Source: Streptomyces sp. NBC_01471 (GTDB lineage Bacteria > Actinomycetota > Actinomycetes > Streptomycetales > Streptomycetaceae). From it: a stretch of 64,000 bases of DNA. The position numbers were made by a program, and so were the translations under genes. The stretch is taken from NCBI RefSeq assembly GCF_041438865.1, contig NZ_CP109450.1:7619501-7683500 (forward strand). The letters run 5' to 3'. The notes under the pieces are model-generated. The model did no database searches. It was not told the DNA's origin and worked only from the letters and a program-made list of their open reading frames with translations. Shown in pieces: positions 42,200 through 51,099 of the stretch (position 1 is the first letter of the stretch; the number at the start of each line of letters is the position of its first letter).

Positions 42200-43531
42200 A
42201 TGACGTCCAAGCAGAGGATCAGACTCGCGCTCGCGCTGACCACCGCGAGCACCTTCGGCCTCGCCCTGGCCGGCCCGGCGGCACAGGCGAGCCCCCAGGA
42301 CACCCGGCCGGAGTGCCCCCGCACCCTCGACTGCGAGTGGGCCCCCGCCGCCTACCAGCAGACCGGTGATCCCGCCGACAAGGAGACGTACGGCAACTAC
42401 GACACCGCCGACCGGCCGCACACCGGGAAGATCAAGTACATCGTCCTGCACGACACCGAGGAAACCTTCGACAAGACGCTGCAGATCTTCCAGGACCCGC
42501 ACAACCAGACGTCCGCGCACTACGTGGTCCGCTCCAGCGACGGCCATGTGGCGCAGATGGTCAAGGACAAGGACATCGCCTGGCAGGCGGGCAACTGGTA
42601 CATCAACCAGCAGTCCATCGGGATCGAGCAGGAAGGCATCGCGACCGAGGGCTCCAAGTGGTTCACCCCGGCCATGTACCGCTCGACCGCCACGCTCGTA
42701 CGCTATCTCGCGGCCAAGTACGACATCCCGCTGGACCGCCAGCACATCATCGGCCATGACAACGTCCCGCCCACCAGCACCTCCGGCACGGCGGCCATGC
42801 ACTGGGACCCGGGAACCTACTGGGACTGGGACTACTTCATGAAGCTGGTGGGCAGGCCCACCGTCCCCACCGCCTCACCGCACAGTCAACTCGTCACCGT
42901 GAGCCCGGTGTTCAAGGAGAACATCCAGAAGTTCCGGGACTGCGAGAAGAACGTCGACCTCCCGGCGCAGGCGTCGAGCGCCGTGCCGCTGTACACCGCG
43001 CCCTCCACCGGATCACCGCTCTTCTCCGACCCGGCGCTGCACACCGACGGCAAGCCCGGCACCGACTGCGCCGCCGACTGGGGCAGCAAGATCAGCGCAT
43101 CGCAGCAGGCCGTGGTCGCCGGGCGCGCACCCGGCTGGACCGCGATCTGGTGGTACGGCCAGAAGGCCTGGTTCCAGAGCCCGGCGCACACCCGGACCAC
43201 CACGCCGACGTCCGGATACGTGGTCAGGCCGAAGGCCGGACGCACCGATGTGCCGGTGTACGGGGTGGCCTACCCGGAGAAGGGCGAGTACCCGGCGGAC
43301 TTCACCGCGGCCCACCTGGGCACGCCCCTCCCGTACACGATCAAGCAGGGCCAGGCGTACCCCGGCGGTGGCGAGGCGCCGACGGGCTACTACTACGCCC
43401 CGACGATCGATGCCTCCTACCCGTACGACCACACGTACTTCCCCGGCGCCACGAAGTACGTGACCGTGCAGATCGGTCACCGGGTGGCCTTCGTCAAGGC
43501 CTCCGACGTCGACATCGTGCGCCCGCACTGA
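42200..43531 (+). CDS. Secreted N-acetylmuramoyl-L-alanine amidase (Amidase_2)
   Basis: A 443-residue exported protein. Signal peptide at residues 1 to about 30 (ALALTTASTFGLALAGPAAQA). The amidase_2/PGRP domain spans about residues 70-215: zinc ligands are His in YIVLHDTEE (about residue 84), His in HIIGHDNVPP (about 193) and one in AAMHWDPG (about 206), with SIGIEQEG between. It should cleave the lactoyl-alanine bond of peptidoglycan. The C-terminal 220 residues hold two SH3-like or similar binding segments with the APSTGSPLFSDP pattern. AAGG six bases upstream supports the ATG. It is monocistronic and ends at a strong terminator. Confidence 0.92.
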   Translation: MTSKQRIRLALALTTASTFGLALAGPAAQASPQDTRPECPRTLDCEWAPAAYQQTGDPADKETYGNYDTADRPHTGKIKYIVLHDTEETFDKTLQIFQDPHNQTSAHYVVRSSDGHVAQMVKDKDIAWQAGNWYINQQSIGIEQEGIATEGSKWFTPAMYRSTATLVRYLAAKYDIPLDRQHIIGHDNVPPTSTSGTAAMHWDPGTYWDWDYFMKLVGRPTVPTASPHSQLVTVSPVFKENIQKFRDCEKNVDLPAQASSAVPLYTAPSTGSPLFSDPALHTDGKPGTDCAADWGSKISASQQAVVAGRAPGWTAIWWYGQKAWFQSPAHTRTTTPTSGYVVRPKAGRTDVPVYGVAYPEKGEYPADFTAAHLGTPLPYTIKQGQAYPGGGEAPTGYYYAPTIDASYPYDHTYFPGATKYVTVQIGHRVAFVKASDVDIVRPH

Positions 43532-43560
43532 CCACACGGCGGTCAACGGACAGCGCGGTG

Positions 43561-43588
43561 CGCGCCCGGTGTGCCGGCACCGGGCGCG
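43561..43588. terminator. Bidirectional terminator between amidase and APH genes
   Basis: CGCGCCCGGTG and CACCGGGCGCG form a perfect 11-bp stem with a 6-base loop between convergent genes. Confidence 0.8.
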
Positions 43589-43630
43589 GCACCACGCCTC
43601 CTCCTCGGGAACCGGCGCGGATACCGTGGT

Positions 43631-44770
43631 TCAGCGGGTGCCGACCGCCGCGCGGACGGCACGGCGGGCCAGGGCGCAGTCGTCGTGCAGCCGCCTGAGC
43701 AGCAGCCGCTGCTCCTCGCCGTGGGACAGCACACCGGGCTGCGGTTGGTGGCCCGCACCGGTCGGCGCGGGCTCGCGAATGGTGCGCTGGACGGCCGTCT
43801 CGTACGTACGGATCTCGCGGGTCAGCACCAGCATCAGGTTCACCAGGAAGGCGTCCCTGGCCGCGGGGCCCGCGGCCTGCGCCAGCTGGCTGATCTGGCG
43901 TCGCGCCACCGGCGCTTCGCCCAGCACGGACCACAGCGTCGCCAGGTCGTACCCCGGCAGATACCAGCCCGCGTGCTCCCAGTCGACCAGGACAGGGCCC
44001 GCCGGTGACAGCAGGATGTTGGAGAGCAGCGCGTCACCGTGGCAGAACTGGCCCATGCCCTGCCGGCCGCCGGAGTGCGCGAGGCCGTGCAGCAGCTTCT
44101 GGAGGTCGCCGAGGTCCCGGTCGGTGAAGAGACCGAGCTCGTGGTACCTGGCGATCCGGGAGGCGTAGTCGAGGGGCTGGCCGAACGTCCCGCCCGGCGG
44201 GCGCCAGGCGTTGACCCGGGCGACCGCGCCGAGGACGGCCCGCAGATCCGCACGCGGCGGGGTCTCCACGGGGTGGCGCTGAAGTGCCGCCGCCCGCCCG
44301 GCCATCCGCTCGATCACCAGCGTGCAGTTCTCGGGGTCGGCGGCGATGAGCCGCGGCACCCGGACCGGCGGACGCTGCCGCACGAACGTGCGGTATGTAG
44401 CTATTTCGTGGCGGAAACTCTCCGCCCAGGCGGGGGACTGGTCGATCAGGCACTTGGCAACCGCCGTCGCCCGCCCGGTCGTTCCGACGAGCAGGACCGA
44501 GCGACTGCTCCGGCGCAGCATCTGCACGGGGTTGAACTCCGGGCAGATGCGCTGCACCGAAGCGATCGCCATCCGCAGCTGTGCGCCCTGGGGACCGGAC
44601 AAGTCGAGTCTCCCGCTGAGCGGTTGGGTGCCCGGTCCCGCCGCTCGCCGGACCCGTCCGGTGCCGAGTGCCGCAGCGGCGTGGGAGGGGTCCAGGTACG
44701 GTCCGCCACCGGCAGGGACGGGGCGGTGCGGCCGGGATGGGGCGGACACGGAGGACGATGCTGTGTACAT
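43631..44770 (-). CDS. Aminoglycoside phosphotransferase-family kinase
   Basis: A 379-residue APH/choline-kinase-fold protein. The catalytic loop HGDALLSNILL (about residues 245-255) has the Brenner-type Asp and Asn, and VDWEHAGWYLPGYDLATLW (about 263-281) holds the metal-binding Asp. The N-terminal 60 residues are Pro/Ala-rich and may be disordered. Members phosphorylate antibiotics, sugars or other small molecules, so resistance cannot be claimed. It is divergent from the NsdB-like gene across 233 bases, an arrangement that may be functional in Streptomyces. Confidence 0.82.
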   Translation of the reverse strand: MYTASSSVSAPSRPHRPVPAGGGPYLDPSHAAAALGTGRVRRAAGPGTQPLSGRLDLSGPQGAQLRMAIASVQRICPEFNPVQMLRRSSRSVLLVGTTGRATAVAKCLIDQSPAWAESFRHEIATYRTFVRQRPPVRVPRLIAADPENCTLVIERMAGRAAALQRHPVETPPRADLRAVLGAVARVNAWRPPGGTFGQPLDYASRIARYHELGLFTDRDLGDLQKLLHGLAHSGGRQGMGQFCHGDALLSNILLSPAGPVLVDWEHAGWYLPGYDLATLWSVLGEAPVARRQISQLAQAAGPAARDAFLVNLMLVLTREIRTYETAVQRTIREPAPTGAGHQPQPGVLSHGEEQRLLLRRLHDDCALARRAVRAAVGTR

Positions 44771-45003
44771 GGGGGATACAGATCCCTTCGTGTGCCGACG
44801 GGTTACGTGCGCTGCCCGCCCCGGTGACCGGTGCGTACCCTGGGGAGTACCGTCCGGCCACCGGGTCGGGGTGGCGCGTTCCTACCTCACAACGGCCCGC
44901 GGGTGGCACACCATCTGGCGGACCCTGGCGAACCCTGGCGAATAGTCGCAAGGCATCTGACACGGGGTTACTGTCAAACCAGCCGAGAACCTGGGGGCTT
45001 GAC

Positions 45004-46503
45004 GTGACCGGAGAACCCAACACCCGCCTAGCAGACCTGTTCGGCCTGGCCGGCTGGTCCAAGGGCGAACTCGCGAGACTCGTGAACCGGCAGGCGGCCG
45101 TCATGGGCCACCAGCAGCTGGCGACCGACACCTCGCGTGTGAGGCGCTGGATCGACATGGGCGAGAGCCCGCGCGACCCGGTGCCGAAGGTGCTGGCAGC
45201 CCTGTTCACCGAGCGGCTCGGCCGTGTCGTGACCATCGAGGACCTCGGGTTCGTGCGGCCTGGGCGCGCTGGGAAACGGCAGGCCACCGGGAACGCGGAA
45301 GAGACAGCGAACCCGGACGGCCTCCCGTGGGCGCCAGAACGGACGGCAGCGGTCCTCACCGAATTCACGGGAATGGACCTCATGCTCAACCGACGCGGCT
45401 TGGCGGGCGCAGGCGCTGCGCTTGCCGCAGGCTCCGCACTCAGCAGCGCCCTGCACGACTGGCTCCACACAGATCCGGCCCTCGCGTCGGACGCCCCACG
45501 CTCCGAACGCCCCCTGCACGCCGAGCCCGCCGGTTTCGACCGCTACGAGGCCGCGCCCATCGGGTCGCAGGAGATCGAGGCGCTGGAGCACTCCGTCGAG
45601 ATCTTCCGCGCCTGGGACGCCTCACGCGGTGGCGGACTCCAGCGCAAGGCGGTCGTGGGCCAGCTGAACGAGGTGGGAGGCATGCTCTCCTACCACCACC
45701 CCGACTCCCTCCAGCGGCGCCTGTGGGGTGTCGCTGCCAACCTCGCCGTGCTCGCGGGCTGGATGTCCCACGACGTCGGCCTCGAACCCACGGCCCAGAA
45801 GTACTTCGTCATCGCAGCCCACGCGGCGCGCGAGGGCGGCGACCGCCCGCGGGCCGGCGAGGCCCTGTCGCGCGCCGCCCGTCAGATGGTCCACCTGGGC
45901 CGTCCGGACGAGGCACTGGATCTGATGAAGCTCGCGCAGACCGGCTCCGGTGAACGCAACCTGCCGCGCACCCGCGCCATGCTGCACACCATCGAAGCCT
46001 GGGCGCAGGCGTCGCTGGGCCACGGCCAGGCGATGCGGCGCACGCTCGGCGAGGCCGAGGAACTGTTCGTCTCGGACCGCGGCGACGAGCCCGTGCCGAG
46101 CTGGATGCAGATGTTCGACGAGGCGGACCTGCACGGGATGCAGGCACTGGCGTACCGCACGCTCGCGGACCACGAGCCGTCCGCGGCCGGCACCGCCCAG
46201 CGCCACGCCAAGCGGGCACTCGAACTGCGGAACAACGGCCGCCAGCGGTCGAAGATCTTCGACTACATCTCGCTGGCCTCCGCCTGCTTCATCGCGGACG
46301 ACCCCGAACAGGCCGACCGCTACGCCCGGCTCGCGCTGGTGTCGATGGGGGAGACCTCGTCGCACCGCACCTGGGACCGGCTGCGTGAGATGTACCGGCT
46401 CACCGGGCAGTACGCGCGCCACGGGAACATCCAGGAGCTGCGGGAGGAGATCCAACTCGCCATGCCCCAGCAGATGAAGCGGCACCGGAACGCTCAGGCG
46501 TAG
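45004..46503 (+). CDS. nsdB: NsdA/NsdB-family TPR-like regulator
   Basis: A 499-residue Streptomyces regulator. Residues about 5-80 (RLADLFGLAGWSKGELARLVNRQA..DTSRVRRWIDMG) form an HTH-like DNA-binding domain. The segment GAGAALAAGSALSSALHDW follows, and about 200-490 are TPR-like helices. Length and opening sequence fit my recollection of NsdB of S. coelicolor, a negative regulator of antibiotic production; NsdA is a close alternative, so the symbol is tentative. GTG at 45004 has GGGGG six bases upstream. Action on sporulation or antibiotic genes is known for the family, not shown here. Confidence 0.65.
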   Translation: MTGEPNTRLADLFGLAGWSKGELARLVNRQAAVMGHQQLATDTSRVRRWIDMGESPRDPVPKVLAALFTERLGRVVTIEDLGFVRPGRAGKRQATGNAEETANPDGLPWAPERTAAVLTEFTGMDLMLNRRGLAGAGAALAAGSALSSALHDWLHTDPALASDAPRSERPLHAEPAGFDRYEAAPIGSQEIEALEHSVEIFRAWDASRGGGLQRKAVVGQLNEVGGMLSYHHPDSLQRRLWGVAANLAVLAGWMSHDVGLEPTAQKYFVIAAHAAREGGDRPRAGEALSRAARQMVHLGRPDEALDLMKLAQTGSGERNLPRTRAMLHTIEAWAQASLGHGQAMRRTLGEAEELFVSDRGDEPVPSWMQMFDEADLHGMQALAYRTLADHEPSAAGTAQRHAKRALELRNNGRQRSKIFDYISLASACFIADDPEQADRYARLALVSMGETSSHRTWDRLREMYRLTGQYARHGNIQELREEIQLAMPQQMKRHRNAQA

Positions 46504-46549
46504 CCGGGGAAGGCGGGCGGAGGCGAGGGCGGCGGCCGGGGGAGTGGCG

Positions 46550-47998
46550 CTACGGGGCGCCGACGCGGGCGATCAGCACACAGGCGTCTTCCTGGCGCTC
46601 CGTGTGGCCGTACTCCTCGACGACCACCCGCATGCACTCCTGTGCGGTGCCGGCACCGGTGAACCGCGGTGCCAGCGCGAGCAGTCCGTCCTCGCCGGCG
46701 TCCGCGCCGCGGTGCGCGGTCAGCCCGCCGGTGTGCAGGACCAGCACGTCTCCGGTCCGCAGCCGCTCCTCTGCCTGTCCGTACGCCGTTCCGGGCATCG
46801 CCCCGAGCAGCACTCCGCTCGGTGGCGTGAGGGCGCGCCCCGTACCCCCGCGGAAGAGCAGGGGGGCGGGGTGGCCGGACTGGGACCAGGTCAGTGTCCG
46901 GGCCGCGGGGTCGTAACGGCAGCACACCGCGCTGCCCAGAGCGGGCTGCGCGGACGCGTCCAGCAGTTCGTTGAGATGGCCCATGAGGGTGCCGGGGGCG
47001 ATCCCGGCCACGGCCATTCCGCGCAGCGCGCCCAGCAGCATCGCCATCGCGGAGGTGGCACCCACGCCGTGGCCGGTCAGGTCTCCCACCGTGAGGAGCG
47101 ACTGGCCGTCGGGGAGCGCCATCGCGTCGTACCAGTCACCGCCGATACGGGAGGGTGCGGCGGACGGCAGATAGTGGGCCGCCAGATCGAGCGCCGCGGG
47201 GCCGCCCTGCGGGAGCCGTACCGGGCCGCGCCAGGGCGGCAGTACGGCCTCCTGTAACTCTACGGCGACCTGACGCTCCGTCCGGGCGATCTGTTCCCTG
47301 CGCCGGAGAGAGTCCTGTGTCTCGCGCACGGTGCGCTCACTGCGTCGCAGATCGCTGACATCGCGCAGGACGGCCCACATGGACGCCGTGCAGCCGTCGC
47401 TGTCGAGAACGGGCTCGCCCATCATGTGCAGGGTGTGCACGGTCGAGTCGGGCCGCCTGATCCGGAACTCGCCGTCGATCGGCTTTCCGTCGACCAGACA
47501 GTCGGTGACCATCGAGGTGAGCCGTGACTGGTCCTCCGGCAGCACCACGGAGGGGAGTTCGTCCAGGGAGAGCGGCCCGCTCTCCGGCGGGCGGCCGAAG
47601 ATCGGGTACAGCTCGTCCGACCAGCTGACCTCGTCGGTGAGCAGGTCCCATTCGGCGCTGCCCACACGGCTGAGCAAGGAGCCCGGCCCGCCGCCGGTCC
47701 CGGGGTGGGCGTGCGCGCCGTGCCCGGAGGGTTCACCGGCGAGCGGCTCCGCCCCGGCCGCCGGCAGTCCTTCCTTGAGCTGACCCAGATGCGCGCCCAG
47801 GTCGTCGAGATGGTGGACGGCCAGATCGCACAGCGCGCGCTGCCAGCGGCCCTGCACATCGTCGTCGTCCGCGACGGCGTCACGCCGTACGGCGTCCATG
47901 TCCCCGCGCAGCAGGAGGGTACGGGTGATGAGTGCGTCAACCGTGCCCCGCTCGGGTGGCTGGGGGGCGGGACGGTCCGCGAACACATGGGACGGCAT
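46550..47998 (-). CDS. PAS-SpoIIE Ser/Thr phosphatase
   Basis: A 482-residue cytosolic signalling protein. An N-terminal helical region (1 to about 110) precedes a PAS/PAC domain (about 112-225; WDLLTDEVSWSDELYPIFGRPP), a short coiled segment and a PPM/SpoIIE phosphatase domain (about 250-482). Metal-site motifs are RIGGDWYDAMALPDG and TVGDLTGHGVGATSAM. Unlike the phosphatase at 8.4-10.4 kb it lacks a GHKL kinase module. The target is probably a phosphorylated anti-sigma antagonist. GGAG six bases upstream supports the ATG at 47998. Confidence 0.9.
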   Translation of the reverse strand: MPSHVFADRPAPQPPERGTVDALITRTLLLRGDMDAVRRDAVADDDDVQGRWQRALCDLAVHHLDDLGAHLGQLKEGLPAAGAEPLAGEPSGHGAHAHPGTGGGPGSLLSRVGSAEWDLLTDEVSWSDELYPIFGRPPESGPLSLDELPSVVLPEDQSRLTSMVTDCLVDGKPIDGEFRIRRPDSTVHTLHMMGEPVLDSDGCTASMWAVLRDVSDLRRSERTVRETQDSLRRREQIARTERQVAVELQEAVLPPWRGPVRLPQGGPAALDLAAHYLPSAAPSRIGGDWYDAMALPDGQSLLTVGDLTGHGVGATSAMAMLLGALRGMAVAGIAPGTLMGHLNELLDASAQPALGSAVCCRYDPAARTLTWSQSGHPAPLLFRGGTGRALTPPSGVLLGAMPGTAYGQAEERLRTGDVLVLHTGGLTAHRGADAGEDGLLALAPRFTGAGTAQECMRVVVEEYGHTERQEDACVLIARVGAP

Positions 47999-48001
47999 GA
48001 C

Positions 48002-48234
48002 GTACTCCGATACGGGCGCGGCGCGGCCAGGGCTGCGGAATGGACCGGTTACGACTGTTGCACAGGGAGCGAAGACCCGTAAGGGAATTGGCAACACTCG
48101 ATGCGGTGGTGCTTCTGGCATATGCCACCGGCCGACGGGAGTGGGGTCGTGGTGGGGCGGGCCCGGGGGCGCCGAGCCCCGGGAACCGGCAGTCACGAGG
48201 TGCCGCAGCTCACATCCTCCATCCGGAGATGGCT
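48002..48234. other. Intergenic region upstream of PAS-SpoIIE phosphatase
   Basis: Left third of a 640-base gap between divergent genes. No supported ORF. It should carry the leftward phosphatase promoter; nothing distinctive is seen. Confidence 0.3.
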
Positions 48235-48260
48235 GGAACATTCCGGCTTGGTTCATCGTT
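48235..48260 (+). promoter_or_regulatory. ECF-type promoter candidate
   Basis: GGAAC (48235-48239), a 17-base spacer and CGTT (48257-48260) match the layout of SigE-like ECF promoters of Streptomyces. The terminator at 48324 lies about 70-95 bases downstream and no ORF lies between. Confidence 0.35.
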
Positions 48261-48265
48261 CACCT

Positions 48266-48362
48266 ATATGTGGGAACGGAGCGGAGCGCCTTGGCGCCGG
48301 CCCTCCGTCCCCGCACACGGACCGCCCCGGCTGGCCTCCCCCGACCAGCCGGGGCTCTTCTG
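48266..48362 (+). ncRNA. Candidate small RNA
   Basis: Non-coding stretch between an ECF-like promoter and an intrinsic-type terminator. It contains several potential stems, including TCCGT/ACGGA (near 48304-48322), before the terminator hairpin. Expected length is roughly 95 bases. Inference only; no known RNA family is recognised. Confidence 0.3.
48324..48360 (+). terminator. Intrinsic terminator
   Basis: GCCCCGGCTGG and CCAGCCGGGGC make a perfect 11-bp stem with a 10-base loop, followed by TCTTC, which is relatively T-rich for this genome. Confidence 0.7.
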
Positions 48363-48526
48363 TGTCCGGCGCCGTATTCCGCCGCCGCATCCCGTTCCGC
48401 CCGGTGCGACCGGTCGGCGTGTGGCCGGAATCTTTTCGGCCATGGTCGACAGCGAATATGCCAGAGATATGGCCAGAACCCTATGGTGACAATGCGCTCG
48501 GAGTGCAGATACTCATTGACTGGGAA

Positions 48527-48550
48527 GGTTGAATTCCGTTCGATTCAACC
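48527..48550. promoter_or_regulatory. Palindrome upstream of hypothetical gene
   Basis: GGTTGAAT-N8-ATTCAACC is a perfect 8-bp inverted repeat in AT-rich sequence, ending 93 bases before the next gene's start. It is likely a regulator site; the protein is unknown. Confidence 0.4.
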
Positions 48551-48643
48551 GTGATCCACCAGTGAAAGGCCCACGCGCTCCGGCCCGGGAACGACCGGTC
48601 CTGGAGCAGGGCCCTGGCCGCGAACTGCCCTGGGGGAGTGGCT

Positions 48644-49210
48644 GTGCACGACGAATTCCTGTGCCATGTCACCGCGTACGGAGTCTGCGGTGGGCGACGC
48701 GTCGGAGTGCCGCTGGGCACCTACCGCGCACCCACTCTCCCGCTGGCCCTGTGGTGGCTGAGGGACCGGGCGACCTGGATCTCGGAGCGGCTCGATCCCA
48801 GCCCCGGCCGAGGCTGCTTCCCGGTCCGGGCGCTCTTCGAACTGCCCGCCGACGCCCCCGACGTACCGGGCGCCTTCCGCGCCTGGCGGGACGGCGGTCC
48901 GCAGCAGGAAAAGGCCGCTGAAGTGCTGGCCAGCGGCGGTCTCATGCGATTCGCGATCAATGACGACACCACCGAGTACGAACTGCTCGCGGAATCGGTC
49001 GACGCACTGCGGATGCAGCGCGCAATTCCTTCGCCCGTCCCGTCGGGCGCCGAATCAGTGGCGGAGCACCGCAGGCCTCTGCCGGCGTACGCACCGGGCA
49101 GAGGGCGCGGCGATATCGGTTCCGTGGAATTGGCGGGACTTCCCTCCGGGGCCGTGCTGCTGGCCACGTTGAACAGCTCCACCGTGGTGTTCAGCTCTGC
49201 GGCAGGATGA
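48644..49210 (+). CDS. Conserved hypothetical protein
   Basis: A 188-residue protein without signal or membrane segment. The N-terminus HDEFLCHVTAYGVCGGRRVGVPLGTYRAPTLPLALWWLRDRATWISERLDP looks like a conserved Streptomyces family, but I cannot name it. The C-terminal 50 residues are low in complexity. GTG 48644 has GGGGGA six bases upstream; GTG 48638 would add two residues and touch the ribosome site. It overlaps the convergent alcohol dehydrogenase by 20 bases. Confidence 0.7.
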   Translation: MHDEFLCHVTAYGVCGGRRVGVPLGTYRAPTLPLALWWLRDRATWISERLDPSPGRGCFPVRALFELPADAPDVPGAFRAWRDGGPQQEKAAEVLASGGLMRFAINDDTTEYELLAESVDALRMQRAIPSPVPSGAESVAEHRRPLPAYAPGRGRGDIGSVELAGLPSGAVLLATLNSSTVVFSSAAG

Positions 49211-50231
49211 CCGCGCGTCCGTTGATCTTCCCGGCGTGCAGCCTCTCGTAGGCGAGCGGGGCCTCGTCGATCGGGTACGTCTCCACGTGGACGTCCACCG
49301 ATCCGGCGCGTGCGAGATCGAGCACCTCGGTGAGCTCCGGACGCGAACCCCAGTAGGGCGCGGCCACGGAGACCTCGAAGGGGAGCGCCCCGAAGCCGAC
49401 GGGCAGCGTGCCGCCGCCGATCCCGACCAGCGCCACATCGGCCTCGATTCCGGCCACCGCACCGGCCAGTGCCACCGTGGCCGGGACACCCACGAAGTCG
49501 AAGACCGCCTGGGCGCCGAGCCCGCCGGTCAGCGCGCGGACCTTTCCGGCCGCGTGCTCGTCGGAGAGCACGGCCTCATGGGCGCCGACCGTCCTCGCCA
49601 GCGCGAGCTTGTCCTCCGTGACGTCCAGCGCGACGACCCGCGCGGCGGTCATCGCCCGCAGCAGCTGGATGGCCACGTGTCCGAGCCCGCCGGTACCGAT
49701 GACCACCGCGGTGGAGCCCGGGGTGAGCTTCGCCAGTGAGCGCTTGATGGCGTGGTACGGAGTCAGGCCGGCATCGGTGAGCGGCACGGCTCCGACCGGA
49801 TCGAGATCGCCGAGCGGCACCAGATGGCGCGGGCTGTCCACGACCATGTACTCGGCCATCGCGCCGGGGGCACCGAGGCCGGGCGGGTGGATACCGAGTT
49901 CGGCGGCGCGCAGGCAGTAATTCTCCTTGCCCTCGGCGCACTTGATGCAGGTGCCGCAGCCCCACGGTCCGTAGACCGCGACGGACTCGCCCACGGTGAG
50001 CCCGGTGACGCCGGCGCCCAGCGCGGCGACCGTACCGGCTCCCTCGTGCCCGAGGGTGAGCGGAAGGTCGTACGGCAGGCTTTCCGCGGGCCGGCTCATC
50101 ACGGCGATGTCCGAGTGGCAGACACCGGCGGCGGTGACCTTCAGCAGGACCTGGCCCGGTCCCGGCTCGGGATCGGGGACGGTGACGACCTCGGGTGCGG
50201 CGCCGATGGTGCGGTACTGGACTGCCTTCAT
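49191..50231 (-). CDS. NAD(P)-dependent zinc alcohol dehydrogenase
   Basis: A 346-residue medium-chain alcohol dehydrogenase. Catalytic zinc ligands are Cys in AGVCHSD (about residue 38) and His-Glu in TLGHEGAGTV (about 61-62). Structural zinc cysteines are in GCGTCIKCAEGKENYC (about 91-106). The Rossmann motif is GTGGLGHVAIQLL (about 179-191). GGAG six bases upstream fixes the ATG. It is followed upstream on the same strand by an SDR and a TetR gene, which suggests a small oxidoreductase regulon for alcohols or aldehydes. Confidence 0.93.
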   Translation of the reverse strand: MKAVQYRTIGAAPEVVTVPDPEPGPGQVLLKVTAAGVCHSDIAVMSRPAESLPYDLPLTLGHEGAGTVAALGAGVTGLTVGESVAVYGPWGCGTCIKCAEGKENYCLRAAELGIHPPGLGAPGAMAEYMVVDSPRHLVPLGDLDPVGAVPLTDAGLTPYHAIKRSLAKLTPGSTAVVIGTGGLGHVAIQLLRAMTAARVVALDVTEDKLALARTVGAHEAVLSDEHAAGKVRALTGGLGAQAVFDFVGVPATVALAGAVAGIEADVALVGIGGGTLPVGFGALPFEVSVAAPYWGSRPELTEVLDLARAGSVDVHVETYPIDEAPLAYERLHAGKINGRAVILPQS

Positions 50232-50292
50232 GGTGTGCTCCTCAGCTGAGCGGCGGGACGGTCCCCGACACCGGCCCGCCGGGGTGGTTCGG

Positions 50293-51060
50293 TCAGCGCG
50301 CGGCGTAGCCGCCGTCGACGAGGTGGTAGCTGCCGTGGATGAACGAGGCGCGGTCCGAGAGCAGGAACGCTGTCAGCTCCGCCACTTCATCGGCCGTTCC
50401 CAGGCGGCCCGCCGGGTGCAGCGAGACGAGCTGCTCCCGCATCGGGTTGTCCGTGTCGCGCAGCAGCGGAGTGTCGATGAAGCCGGGACCCACGGCGTTG
50501 ACGCGGATGTTCTGTGCGGCGTATTCGAGTGCCGCCGTCTTGGTGAGCCCGACAACGCCGTGCTTCGCGGCGACATAGGCGGGGGAACCCGCGAAACCGT
50601 TGGTGCCGAGGATGGAGGCCATGTTGACGATCGCGCCGCCGCCCGCCGCGAGCAGCGCGGGCACCTCGTACCTGAGCGAGTAGAAGACGCCGTTGAGGTT
50701 GGTGTCGATCACGCGCTGCCAGTCGGCCACCTCGTACTCACCGGTCGGCAGGCTCGGGCCGCCGATGCCTGCGTTGTTCACGGCCAGGTGCAGTGCGCCG
50801 AAGGTGTCGGTGGAGTGGCGCACGGCGCGTTCCACCGACGCGGGGTCGGTGACGTCCACGGCGACGGCGGTGGCGCGGGCTCCGGACGCCTCAAGGCCGG
50901 CGGCGGCCTGGCGCGCGCCTTCCTCGTTGTGGTCGGCCACGACGACCGCGGCGCCGCCGCGGGCGAGCCGGCCGGCGATGGCCAGGCCGATGCCGGACGC
51001 GCCGCCGGTGACCAGCGCGGTCCGGCCGGCGAACTCATCTGTGGGGGTGGTGTTGCTCAT
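50293..51060 (-). CDS. Short-chain dehydrogenase/reductase
   Basis: A 255-residue classical SDR. Cofactor motif TGGASGIG is at residues 18-25, NNAG near 94, catalytic Ser in MASILG and YVAAK around 160. VVVADHN after the second strand has an acidic residue, which favours NAD(H). Its stop lies 61 bases before the alcohol dehydrogenase start, and it is probably co-transcribed with it. The substrate is unknown. Confidence 0.92.
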   Translation of the reverse strand: MSNTTPTDEFAGRTALVTGGASGIGLAIAGRLARGGAAVVVADHNEEGARQAAAGLEASGARATAVAVDVTDPASVERAVRHSTDTFGALHLAVNNAGIGGPSLPTGEYEVADWQRVIDTNLNGVFYSLRYEVPALLAAGGGAIVNMASILGTNGFAGSPAYVAAKHGVVGLTKTAALEYAAQNIRVNAVGPGFIDTPLLRDTDNPMREQLVSLHPAGRLGTADEVAELTAFLLSDRASFIHGSYHLVDGGYAAR

Positions 51061-51099
51061 GGTGTCTGTGTTCCTTTCGAGCTGTGCGCCGCAGCGGTG

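Noticed and set aside
43631..44770. Aminoglycoside resistance gene
   Set aside because: Only the broad APH fold is supported; divergent members phosphorylate many small molecules, and nothing shows antibiotic specificity.
44950..44990. Third copy of the AATCTGAC operator (ATCTGACA..TGTCAAA upstream of the NsdB-like gene)
   Set aside because: Spacing and right half differ from the two matching sites; I do not count it as the same element.
48527..48550. tRNA T-arm-like sequence GTTCGATTC
   Set aside because: No acceptor stem, anticodon arm or CCA context fits; the sequence is part of a symmetric palindrome.
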